From NCBI GenBank assembly GCA_910585965.1, contig CAJUHH010000022.1, positions 1 through 51,532 on the forward strand: a stretch of 51,532 nt of DNA. The letters are read 5' to 3'. The notes under the pieces were generated by a model. The model did no database searches, was not told where the DNA came from, and worked only from the letters and a program-made list of their open reading frames with translations. Below, one piece after another: positions 27,322 through 34,581 of this stretch. Each line of letters opens with the position of its first letter. Position 1 is the first letter of the stretch. Made by a program: the position numbers and the translations under genes. This DNA is from an uncultured Lachnospiraceae bacterium (GTDB taxonomy: Bacteria > Bacillota > Clostridia > Lachnospirales > Lachnospiraceae).

Positions 27322-27582
27322 TCAACTTTTATAAGAATTACTGTTCCCTTCCCATACACCGGCCAGCATATTGGCATACTGCTGCCGCTCTGACTTTGGA
27401 ACCTTCAATGCTTCCATCGCCTGTTCCACAGACCACCCCATGCTTTCCATCAAATTTTTTATAGAAGACAAAACACCTTCTTTTATTCCTTCTTTTATTC
27501 CTTCTTTTATTCCTTCTTTTATTCCTTCTTTTATTCCTTTTTTTATTCCGCTTTCTTCTATTCCTTTGCTCAGATTACACAT
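27322..27582 (-). CDS. Possible nested RpnS-like antitoxin (internal start)
   Basis: Within the rpn gene, an in-frame ATG at 27582 (residue 261, MCNLSKGIEES) is preceded by GAGGTG at 27589-27594, a strong Shine-Dalgarno with six-base spacing. Translation there gives an 86-residue protein made of the GIKE-repeat helix and the C-terminal domain, exactly the part that acts as antitoxin in described Rpn systems. Production of this protein here is inferred only. Confidence 0.6.
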   Translation of the reverse strand: MCNLSKGIEESGIKKGIKEGIKEGIKEGIKEGIKEGVLSSIKNLMESMGWSVEQAMEALKVPKSERQQYANMLAGVWEGNSNSYKS

Positions 27583-28362
27583 AATCGACACCTCGCTTTC
27601 CAATGCCTTCGTCATCCTGATATCAAAATCTTCCTGCAAAATCTTCTTTTTCTCCCCCACTTCTTTTTCCGATGAAAGCAATACATCCAAAAGCTTTAAT
27701 ATCCCCTCATATCTGTCACTCCCGGAATGTCCCAGGCAGATCATAATCACAGTCATTAAATCATAATTTTCCCGCTTTTCCAGCACTTTCCCTATCAGGT
27801 TCTCTTCTTGCATAAAATACCGTGTAATGGTATTTTCCCTGCTTTTCGGCGGATGCGGGCATATCCATATGGAATAAACCTTTTTTATTTTTTCATAATG
27901 CGCCTCTATGAACTCTGTTCCATATTGCGAGGAAATCATACGGCTGCAATAATAAATGCCGCGTTTCGTAAGAGGATAGCCGGGGTAAAAATCATTTTGT
28001 GCTTCTATATTTATAATCAGTCTGATAACTTCCTCTTTTTTCGGAACCACAGCCCAAAAACGGATATCATAGGCGATTGTGCCTTCCCGAATCGTACTGT
28101 CTTCCGCGTTCATTCCTCTTATTTGTCCGCTTTCCCCCGCTTTCTCATCTGGGTTTAATTCCATTTGCGCAACCTGAGGGGTTCCTTCTATATATTGTTC
28201 CGCAATTTCATTCACATCGAAATCCCGGTATTCTTCCAGACAGCTTTTCATGATCCATGCAAGAATCGTTTTATTTGCCAACAGCCTTTTGCAAGCCGCG
28301 TCATAAGATGCATTCTTGCCCGCTGAAGCAATATTTCTCGCAAGCATGTTTTCTGTTATCAT
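27322..28362 (-). CDS. rpn: Rpn-family PD-(D/E)XK nuclease
   Basis: A 346-residue protein. Residues about 18-250 resemble the Rpn/transposase_31 nuclease domain with D99 and E120-A-Q122 (in AYDIRFW and INIEAQND) as catalytic residues, followed by YPLTKRGIYYCSRMISSQ. From residue 268 a helix contains five exact GIKE repeats plus a GIKK unit, then a small variable C-terminal domain. Rpn proteins are known to be anti-phage toxins whose C-terminal part is also made separately as an antitoxin; four-residue repeats of varying number are reported there. It is single, with lgt upstream. Confidence 0.85.
   Translation of the reverse strand: MITENMLARNIASAGKNASYDAACKRLLANKTILAWIMKSCLEEYRDFDVNEIAEQYIEGTPQVAQMELNPDEKAGESGQIRGMNAEDSTIREGTIAYDIRFWAVVPKKEEVIRLIINIEAQNDFYPGYPLTKRGIYYCSRMISSQYGTEFIEAHYEKIKKVYSIWICPHPPKSRENTITRYFMQEENLIGKVLEKRENYDLMTVIMICLGHSGSDRYEGILKLLDVLLSSEKEVGEKKKILQEDFDIRMTKALESEVSIMCNLSKGIEESGIKKGIKEGIKEGIKEGIKEGIKEGVLSSIKNLMESMGWSVEQAMEALKVPKSERQQYANMLAGVWEGNSNSYKS
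27478..27549 (-). repeat. 12-bp tandem repeat coding for GIKE units
   Basis: Five identical 12-bp units TTCTTTTATTCC (27478-27537, plus-strand reading) and one variant unit (27538-27549). Changes in unit number keep the frame and change only helix length. Confidence 0.95.
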
Positions 28363-28408
28363 CCTTTGTACTCCCCTTTCTTCTCTATTTTACCACATCA
28401 TGCCTGTA

Positions 28409-29164
28409 TCATCCACTTTTCTTTTTTCCGCTGGACACAAACAAAGCGATTCCTGCCGCCACAGTAAAAATGGAAATAAACTGCGACGTGGACAAAGCCC
28501 CTACGTTTCCTCTTATCAGATCTCCTCTATAAAACTCCAATATAAATCTTCCGATGCTATATAAAATCAAATACAATCCGCCGATCTGCCCGTCCCCCTT
28601 CTTTCTTTTGGCGTACCAAACCAAAACGAAGAAAAGCAGGAAATCAAGCCCGCTGGAAATGAGCTGGGTTGGCAGAAGGCGTATGCCGTTCGGCGCATAT
28701 TTGGATTCATGGAACACGATCCCCCAAGGCATGTCTGTCTCTTTCCCATAACAGCATCCCGCCAAAAAACATCCAATCCGCCCGAATCCCTGAGCCAATG
28801 CCACAGAAGGAATCAGCATGTCAAAATAAGCAAGAAATTTCAATCCTTTTATTTTCGAATATAATATAGCTGACAAAATACCGCCTATAATTCCTCCGTA
28901 AACGACCCACCCGTCTGCTAAATGATGCATAATATCAGGATTTTCCATTATATCTTTTATATTTGTTATGAAATACAGCAGTTTCGAACCAGAAAATCCG
29001 CCAATTACGCACCAGATAACATAATTAAATACATGGTCCGCCTCCAGGCCATATTTTTTTGCCCGATATTCCCCTACAAAATATGCTGAAATAATACCAA
29101 TCGCTATCATCAGGCCATATCCGTATATGGTAAACGGCCCAATGGAAAATAACTCGTTTTTCAT
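28409..29164 (-). CDS. lgt: Prolipoprotein diacylglyceryl transferase
   Basis: A 251-residue membrane enzyme with about seven spans. The signature GRIGCFLAGCCYG (about 127-139) and LPTQLISSGLDFLLFF are present. It transfers diacylglycerol from phosphatidylglycerol to the lipobox cysteine of prolipoproteins such as the DUF3048 protein here. RBS GGAGG before ATG. Element copy 3 begins 92 bases upstream. Confidence 0.95.
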   Translation of the reverse strand: MKNELFSIGPFTIYGYGLMIAIGIISAYFVGEYRAKKYGLEADHVFNYVIWCVIGGFSGSKLLYFITNIKDIMENPDIMHHLADGWVVYGGIIGGILSAILYSKIKGLKFLAYFDMLIPSVALAQGFGRIGCFLAGCCYGKETDMPWGIVFHESKYAPNGIRLLPTQLISSGLDFLLFFVLVWYAKRKKGDGQIGGLYLILYSIGRFILEFYRGDLIRGNVGALSTSQFISIFTVAAGIALFVSSGKKKSG

Positions 29165-29255
29165 CTATGTCCTCCATTCTTTCTGTTTCCCTATCTCCCG
29201 ATTAATTGCCTCTTAGTGTAGCACAATATGATAAATGTTTCAATGAAAGGGCGAC

Positions 29256-29621
29256 GGAATTCGTTTATGGATCTGGGATCGCATGGCAGCGTGGGGATAG
29301 CGGGGCGGGTGACACAGGAGTCAGGTGCTGGGGCGGCATGGGGCGGTATTTTTTCTGGAGCTTCCAATCAGATTTCACTAATGAAATGGGGGAGATGTTC
29401 AAGCCGACCGGGGCGGAAAAAAAGGGCATCCATGCCCATTTTTCCTGAAATTGCCATCCATGGCAATTTCACCCTGGGTTATCGACCATTTCATAAGTGA
29501 AATTGCTGATTGTACGCAACAGAAAAAATACCGCCCCTTGCCGCCCCAGCACCTGACTCCTGTGTCACCCGCCCCGCTATCCCCACGCTGCCATGCGATC
29601 CCAGATCCATAAACGAATTCC
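29256..29621. repeat. Long palindromic element, copy 3
   Basis: Left arm 29256-29357 and right arm 29520-29621 are 102 bp each, complementary except at T29339. The 162-bp core is oriented as in copy 2: GAGCTTCCAATCAG, hairpin ATTTCACTAATGAAAT, GGGCATCCATGCCC flanked by A and T runs, GAAATTGCC/GGCAATTTC with ATCC loop, hairpin ATTTCATAAGTGAAAT, then CTGATTGTACGCAACAG. Arm sequence is unlike other copies except the inner end, GGTATTTTTTCTG, which resembles copy 5. Confidence 0.92.
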
Positions 29622-29656
29622 TATATTTCCTATATTTATTTAAATATATATTCAAA

Positions 29657-29989
29657 GAAAAATTACGGGAAAAACTTGTGTTTCGGAGCAGGGCGTTGCC
29701 GATATCCCCTAGGGACGGACAAGGACGGGGGGGGGCCGACTGTTGCGCTGAATCAGCAATTTCACTTATGAAATGGTCGAAAGCCCAGGGTAAAATTGCC
29801 ATGGATGGCAATTTTAGGAAAAATGGGCACGGATGCCCTTTTTTTCCGACCCGACCGGTTTGAACACCTCCCCCCATTTCATTAGTGAAATCTGATACAG
29901 CGCTCCAGTCGGAACCCCCCGTCCTTGTCTGCCCCTGGGGATATCGACACCGCCCTGCCCCGAAGCACAAGTTTTTCCCGTAATTTTTC
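29657..29989. repeat. Long palindromic element, copy 4
   Basis: Left arm 29657-29742 and right arm 29906-29989 are complementary with several mismatches, so this copy is more decayed. The core (29743-29905) is in the orientation of copy 1 and opposite to copy 3, which lies only 35 bp to the left across an AT-rich spacer. Together copies 3 and 4 fill the divergent region between lgt and the GntR gene; copy 4 ends 27 bases before the GntR -35 box. Confidence 0.9.
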
Positions 29990-30015
29990 CACCTTATTTT
30001 TTCATAATCCCCCTC

Positions 30016-30044
30016 TTGACAACAATACACTTAATGACTATAAT
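30016..30044 (+). promoter_or_regulatory. Consensus promoter of the GntR-ABC operon
   Basis: TTGACA (30016-30021), 17 bases, TATAAT (30039-30044), a full sigma-A consensus. CTTAATGAC in the spacer and CTTAGTCAATAAG just after the -10 are related and may be the binding site of the GntR protein. So perfect a promoter suggests it is normally held down by its own repressor. Confidence 0.85.
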
Positions 30045-30087
30045 GTACTTAGTCAATAAGCACATTATTGCACAAAGGAGTACACAT

Positions 30088-30462
30088 GTGGAAATTATAA
30101 TCAGCAGCAATACCAATAAACCTATTTACGAACAAATAACCTCGCAGATCAAGGCGATGGTCATGAGTGGGGAATTGCAGACCGGAGATCCCATTCCTTC
30201 CATGCGTTCGCTGGCAAAATCCATCCATGTCAGCGTCATCACCGTGCAAAAGGCATACGAGGACCTGCAAAGGGATGGATTTATCGAAACTACCGTCGGG
30301 AGAGGCAGTTTCATATCTGCCCGGAACAAAGACTTTTTTCAGGAAGAACAGCAGCGACGGGCAGAGGAACATTTGCAGGAAGCCGCAGATATCGCGCGCG
30401 CCAGCGGGATTCCCCTGAGTAAAATGGTAGAACTCCTCACCATTTTCTATCAGGAAGAATAA
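30088..30462 (+). CDS. GntR-family (YtrA-type) regulator
   Basis: A 124-residue protein. The winged HTH (about 12-75) has PIYEQITSQIKAMVMSGELQ and PSMRSLAKSIHVSVITVQKAYEDL, followed by GRGSFI; the short helical tail (80-124) is as in YtrA-type members that sit in front of ABC transporters. The start is the GTG at 30088 with AAAGGAG seven bases upstream; the overlapping ATG would run into a stop. It likely represses its own operon, which is induced by cell-envelope stress in relatives. Confidence 0.9.
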   Translation: MEIIISSNTNKPIYEQITSQIKAMVMSGELQTGDPIPSMRSLAKSIHVSVITVQKAYEDLQRDGFIETTVGRGSFISARNKDFFQEEQQRRAEEHLQEAADIARASGIPLSKMVELLTIFYQEE

Positions 30463-30490
30463 TCAAAACAGCGCAGAAATGGAGAAAAAA

Positions 30491-31354
30491 ATGACAGACG
30501 CAATTTTACAGATTGAAAATTTAACCAAACAATATCCTGGCTTTTTGCTGGACCACATTTCCTTTTCCATCCCCAAAGGTTCCATCATGGGATTAATCGG
30601 CGAAAACGGAGCCGGCAAAAGCACGACGATCAAGGCGGCTCTCGGCCTCATAAAAAAAGAGGATGGCAGGGCGACGTTTTGGGGGCAGGAACTTTCCTTG
30701 AATAAAAATCTGAAAGAGGATATCGGCATTGTGTTTGACGGCATTAATTTTTATGAAACACTGACCCCCGCTAAAGTGGGCAGTATTTCCAAAGCAGCAT
30801 ACAAGCAATGGAACAGCCGCCTTTACCTCGATTATCTCCAGCGCTTCCAGCTTCCATCGGATAAGGAAATCAAAGACTTTTCCAAAGGAATGAAGACAAA
30901 GCTTTGTATTGCCGCCGCTCTTTCCCACGACCCCAAACTGCTTATCCTGGATGAAGCGACCAGCGGCCTGGATCCTGTAATAAGAGATGATATTCTGGAC
31001 GTTTTCCTGGAATTTGTCCAAGACGAAAACCATTCCATCCTGATGTCCTCCCATATTTCCAGCGATCTTGAAAAGATAGCGGATTATATTACATTTATTC
31101 ACCAAGGGAAGGTTCTTTTTTGCAAACCAAAAGATGAACTTCGGTATCGTTATGGCATCATCCGCTGTAAGACAGATGTCTTCCACACCATTGATCCGTC
31201 AGAAATTCTTGCTTTCCGAAAAGATGATTATCAGTGGAACGTATTAATTGCCGACAAGGAAAAAGCGCGGCGCAACTATAAAAACGCAGTCATTGACGAT
31301 GCTTCGATCGATGACATCCTCTTGTTATATGTGAAAGGAGAACAGCAGAAATGA
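30491..31354 (+). CDS. ABC transporter ATP-binding protein
   Basis: A 287-residue ATPase. Walker A is GENGAGKST, the signature region FSKGMKTKLCIAAALSHDPK, and Walker B LLILDEATSGLD. This form is usual in ABC-2-type exporters of the YtrB/YhcH group. The ATG at 30491 is preferred because GGAG lies six bases before it. The gene ends in a 4-base overlap with the permease gene. Confidence 0.92.
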   Translation: MTDAILQIENLTKQYPGFLLDHISFSIPKGSIMGLIGENGAGKSTTIKAALGLIKKEDGRATFWGQELSLNKNLKEDIGIVFDGINFYETLTPAKVGSISKAAYKQWNSRLYLDYLQRFQLPSDKEIKDFSKGMKTKLCIAAALSHDPKLLILDEATSGLDPVIRDDILDVFLEFVQDENHSILMSSHISSDLEKIADYITFIHQGKVLFCKPKDELRYRYGIIRCKTDVFHTIDPSEILAFRKDDYQWNVLIADKEKARRNYKNAVIDDASIDDILLLYVKGEQQK

Positions 31355-32004
31355 AAAGCCTTGTTTTAAAAGATTTATATAATATCATCCACAATAGCAG
31401 ATCCATGCTTTTTATCCTTCTTTTTTTCGCGGTCGTATTCCTTCCCTCCTCCGGCATACAAGGCTATATTTATACGTGTGCGATTTTATGCAGCATGATG
31501 ATCGTCACCACCTTTTCTTTTGACGAGCGTTCCAACTGGTCGCCTTATGCGTTGTCCATGCCCGTATCCAGAAATGACTTGGTTGCTGGCAAGTATATCG
31601 TCCTTTTTCTTTTTTCCGCAGCCGGAGTTTTATCCGGCCTTATTTTCGGAACGGTTGGAAGTTTTATTCATAAATCCGCAGGCGTTGTGCCGGAAACCCT
31701 TTCCGAAATGCCGCTTTCCATGGCGGCGCTTACCGCGTTGGCATTTTCCACCGTTTTTGGCAGTATATCCATTCCCCTTACCTTGAAATTCGGTGCTGAA
31801 AAGGGCCGCATTCTCATATTCGCCTCCTTTTTTATCCCGGTTGCCGTCTGCTATATTGCATACCGTTTGCTGTCTGCCCTTGGCATTGCCATAACCGAAC
31901 CTTTCCTGGCAGTCCTTCTGTATGGCTCCCCGGCAATCGCGTTTATCTGGAATTATTTTATGTTCAAAATAAGCTGTTCCATTTTTTCCAAAAAAGAATT
32001 TTAG
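31351..32004 (+). CDS. ABC-2-type permease
   Basis: A 217-residue membrane protein with about six spans (for example 19-33, 38-55, 85-110, 120-140, 150-175, 180-205). MKSLVLKDLYNI and DERSNWSPYALSMPVSRNDLVAGKY are typical of ABC-2 permease subunits such as those with YtrA regulators. It pairs with the ATPase before it; the substrate is unknown, possibly a lipid or an antimicrobial peptide. Confidence 0.85.
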   Translation: MKSLVLKDLYNIIHNSRSMLFILLFFAVVFLPSSGIQGYIYTCAILCSMMIVTTFSFDERSNWSPYALSMPVSRNDLVAGKYIVLFLFSAAGVLSGLIFGTVGSFIHKSAGVVPETLSEMPLSMAALTALAFSTVFGSISIPLTLKFGAEKGRILIFASFFIPVAVCYIAYRLLSALGIAITEPFLAVLLYGSPAIAFIWNYFMFKISCSIFSKKEF

Positions 32005-32161
32005 GCAGATCCGAAAGTGGATATAACTAATTGATTTTTTGAAAACACGGTGATAAGATGGGTACGTAGCTATGTAGGCTCTGAAAAGTATATTGAACAA
32101 ATGCCCCGTTGCTTGCAGCGGGGTCTTTGGCTATACAAAATCAAATCAAGGAGATGTTATT
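32005..32161 (+). other. Leader region of the bacteriohemerythrin gene
   Basis: The 157 bases contain GATAAGATGGGTACGTAGC-like sequence and a strong hairpin, CCCCGTTGC (32104-32112) with GCAGCGGGG (32115-32123), ending 38 bases before the start codon. The hairpin lacks a U-run, so it is not a usual terminator. I do not recognise a known riboswitch. Confidence 0.4.
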
Positions 32162-32557
32162 ATGTACACAATGAAACCAGAATATTACACCGGCATCGAA
32201 TTTATTGACAAGGAACATACGCGTCTGTTTGAATTGGCAGAGGAAACTCATGAACTGCTTTATGACGATCTTTTGCAGGACAAATCCGACCGCATCGTAC
32301 ACTTAGTATCCGAACTTATCAATTATACAAAAACACACTTTGCCCACGAAGAGGCTTATCAGAAAAGTATCAATTATGCCTATATAAAGGAACATGCCGC
32401 GCAGCACCGCCAGTTTGAAGACAGCCTTTTGGAAATCGATCTGGATGAGATTGAGCATGACTTTGAGTCGCAGAACGATACGGTGGAACAGCTTTTGGAA
32501 TTTCTTATCAACTGGCTGGTCAATCATATACAAAAAGTAGATATGTTTATCAAATAG
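32162..32557 (+). CDS. Bacteriohemerythrin
   Basis: A 131-residue four-helix protein. The di-iron ligands are visible in GIEFIDKEHTRLFEL, THFAHEEAYQ, HAAQHRQFE and WLVNHIQKVDMF. Such proteins bind or sense oxygen, useful in an anaerobe. RBS AAGGAG precedes ATG. It has its own terminator and follows the ABC operon. Confidence 0.92.
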   Translation: MYTMKPEYYTGIEFIDKEHTRLFELAEETHELLYDDLLQDKSDRIVHLVSELINYTKTHFAHEEAYQKSINYAYIKEHAAQHRQFEDSLLEIDLDEIEHDFESQNDTVEQLLEFLINWLVNHIQKVDMFIK

Positions 32558-32577
32558 CCAAATATTACATATAGCAG

Positions 32578-32618
32578 AACCGGGCATGGAAAAGTATCTT
32601 CCCCGCCCGGTTTTGTTA
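32578..32618 (+). terminator. Terminator after bacteriohemerythrin
   Basis: AACCGGGC (32578-32585) pairs with GCCCGGTT (32605-32612), followed by TTGTTAT. Confidence 0.8.
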
Positions 32619-32647
32619 TCATATCCATAAAAAATCAGCAAAGGAAT

Positions 32648-32695
32648 GCTTCATCGAAGAAAAGCTTCATTGAAGAAACACTTCATCGAAGAAAC
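32648..32695 (-). repeat. Three 16-bp tandem repeats at the 3' end of the SufB-like gene
   Basis: GCTTCATCGAAGAAAA, GCTTCATTGAAGAAAC and ACTTCATCGAAGAAAC follow each other, and the next bases begin a partial fourth unit inside the coding region. The stop codon (32683-32685) lies in the third unit, so the gene's last codons (AFLR-stop) have been duplicated downstream of the stop. Confidence 0.85.
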
Positions 32696-33606
32696 GCTTC
32701 GATAATCACAGCCTCCGCCTCCTCTTCCGTCATCCCAAAAGAACGCAGTTTCAAAAGCTGTTCCGTATTGATTCTTCCAATAGCAGCTTCATGGACGATC
32801 TGGGCATCTACGTTTCTGGCATCTATTTCCGGTATGGAACACACCTGTGCTTCATCCATAATAATCGAATCGCATTGGATATGCGCCTTGCAAAGGGCAT
32901 TCCCTACCGCATTGGGATGGAATGTCTGCCGCGAAGTTCCCTTCGCCACAGAACGGGATACGATCTGTGCGGAACTGCCGCTTCCGTTCATTCTTACTTC
33001 CATGTTGGAAACCGCCGACTGGCTTCCGTGGGTCATCAGTTTTTCCATAACGACCAGCCTGCTCCCCGGCCCCATATCCACATCCGTTTTTCTTTCCGTG
33101 GAATCCACCCCCCGAATCTGAACCGTATCCAGCGTAAACACCGCTCCTTCCTCCAGATTAATCTGTGTTACAGGATTCAATATATTTTGGCCGGTTCCCT
33201 CCCCTTCCCCATAATGTTTTTCCTCATAAACCACTTTTGCGTTTTTTCCCACATGAAAAGCATGTATTCCGTCATGCCGCGTCTCATTGCAGCCGCTGTT
33301 GTGGATGCCGCATCCTGCGACAATCACTACGTCCGCGCCTTCTCCGATATAAAAATCATTATATACAATGTCCGTCATGCCGGACTTTGCGATCACCACG
33401 GGAATATGCACCTGTTCCCCCCTGGCTTCGCTGCTGATATATACATCGATTCCCTGCCTGTCTTCTTTTCTTCTTATCTTAATGTGTTCGCTGTCGCCAT
33501 GGCAAAGCGCCTGTCCGTTATAGCGGAGGTTATATGCACCCTCCTGGCGGAAGCCGCTCGTATCTATCGCATCTAAAACGCTATTTGTTACCGCATCCAA
33601 TTCCAT
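32683..33606 (-). CDS. SufB/SufD-like scaffold protein of a minimal SUF (SMS-like) system
   Basis: A 307-residue protein with the SufBD beta-helix domain (about 60-285), shorter than SufB (about 465) or SufD (about 430). GCGIHNSGCNETRHDGIHAF and a C-terminal EAAIGRINTEQLLKLRSFGM are family features. Paired only with a SufC-like ATPase, it fits the SmsB-type ancestral iron-sulfur assembly pair. Its start lies inside the end of the ATPase gene (26-base overlap) with AGGAGG upstream. No sufS, sufU or sufD is adjacent. Confidence 0.85.
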   Translation of the reverse strand: MELDAVTNSVLDAIDTSGFRQEGAYNLRYNGQALCHGDSEHIKIRRKEDRQGIDVYISSEARGEQVHIPVVIAKSGMTDIVYNDFYIGEGADVVIVAGCGIHNSGCNETRHDGIHAFHVGKNAKVVYEEKHYGEGEGTGQNILNPVTQINLEEGAVFTLDTVQIRGVDSTERKTDVDMGPGSRLVVMEKLMTHGSQSAVSNMEVRMNGSGSSAQIVSRSVAKGTSRQTFHPNAVGNALCKAHIQCDSIIMDEAQVCSIPEIDARNVDAQIVHEAAIGRINTEQLLKLRSFGMTEEEAEAVIIEAFLR

Positions 33607-34339
33607 ATCCGCCGCCTCCTTTCCTGTTCATACACGCACATTCCCGTTCCTCCCCGAACAGCCCCGGAAGAATTTCCTCCGCGTTTCCGCATGCATCCAC
33701 CCTTCCCTCCCGGATTACCAGTATCCGGTCCGCCATACGGATAATCTTCTCCTGGTGGGAAATCAGCAAAAGGGTTTCTTTCTTTTCCCTGTGAATTCTT
33801 TCAAATTCATCCACAAGCATGGAAAAGCTCCATAAGTCTATGCCCGCCTCAGGCTCATCAAAAATACAAAGCTTGTGACTTTTTGCCAGCACAGTGGCGA
33901 TTTCCACCCGTTTCCTTTCTCCTCCAGACAATGTAGCGTCCACTTCCCTGTCCAGATATTCCCCTGCACACATCCCCACGCTGCTGAGCAGGTCGCAGCA
34001 TACGTGTTCCGGCAGATTTTTCCCGGCCGCCAGATTCAGCAGCCGTCGGACTGTCATCCCTTTAAAAGCAGGGGGCTGCTGGAACGCATAGCCTATCCCG
34101 GCATTCGCCCTTTCATCCAGACTCATCCCGGTAATGTCCTTCCCATCCAGCAGGATCTCCCCTTCCGAAGCAGCAAGGACACCCATAAGAAGTTTGGCCA
34201 CCGTAGATTTTCCGCCCCCGTTCGGGCCGGTAATTACCAGCATTTCCCCGTCCCCCACCGTGAAATTAATATCTTTCACTATTGTATTTTTTTCACCATT
34301 TTCTATGACCTCATAGGCCAGATTACGCACATCCAGCAT
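33581..34339 (-). CDS. sufC: SufC-like iron-sulfur cluster assembly ATPase
   Basis: A 252-residue ABC ATPase without membrane partner. Walker A GPNGGGKST (about 39-47), signature LSGGERKR, Walker B CIFDEPEAGIDL as in SufC. It powers the SufB-like scaffold encoded by the overlapping next gene in cluster assembly. RBS GAGGACG before ATG. Confidence 0.9.
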   Translation of the reverse strand: MLDVRNLAYEVIENGEKNTIVKDINFTVGDGEMLVITGPNGGGKSTVAKLLMGVLAASEGEILLDGKDITGMSLDERANAGIGYAFQQPPAFKGMTVRRLLNLAAGKNLPEHVCCDLLSSVGMCAGEYLDREVDATLSGGERKRVEIATVLAKSHKLCIFDEPEAGIDLWSFSMLVDEFERIHREKKETLLLISHQEKIIRMADRILVIREGRVDACGNAEEILPGLFGEERECACMNRKGGGGYGIGCGNK

Positions 34340-34581
34340 TTTTCGTCCTCTTTTCCGTTTATATCATGACTTTCTGCTTCCAATCCTGTTTATTATACCT
34401 TTTCTTTTTTCTTCATGCAAGTCGCTGCATCAATGGATGAAAAGGAATGTTTGCCTGCGGCATGGTGCGCCAAGGATGGATGGCCGAAAAACAGAAAAAC
34501 TTGTATACAGATTATTTCGAAAGTGATATGATAAATTTAACGTGTTTACATACTTCATTAATAAAACTTGGAGGTAAGGGT

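Noticed and set aside
29221..29989. Open reading frames running through element copies 3 and 4
   Set aside because: They arise from mirrored GC-rich arms, match no family, lack a good RBS, and differ between copies.
29256..29989. Element copies as a retron, CRISPR array or attC-type integron array
   Set aside because: No reverse transcriptase, cas gene or integrase is near any copy, and unit structure does not match.
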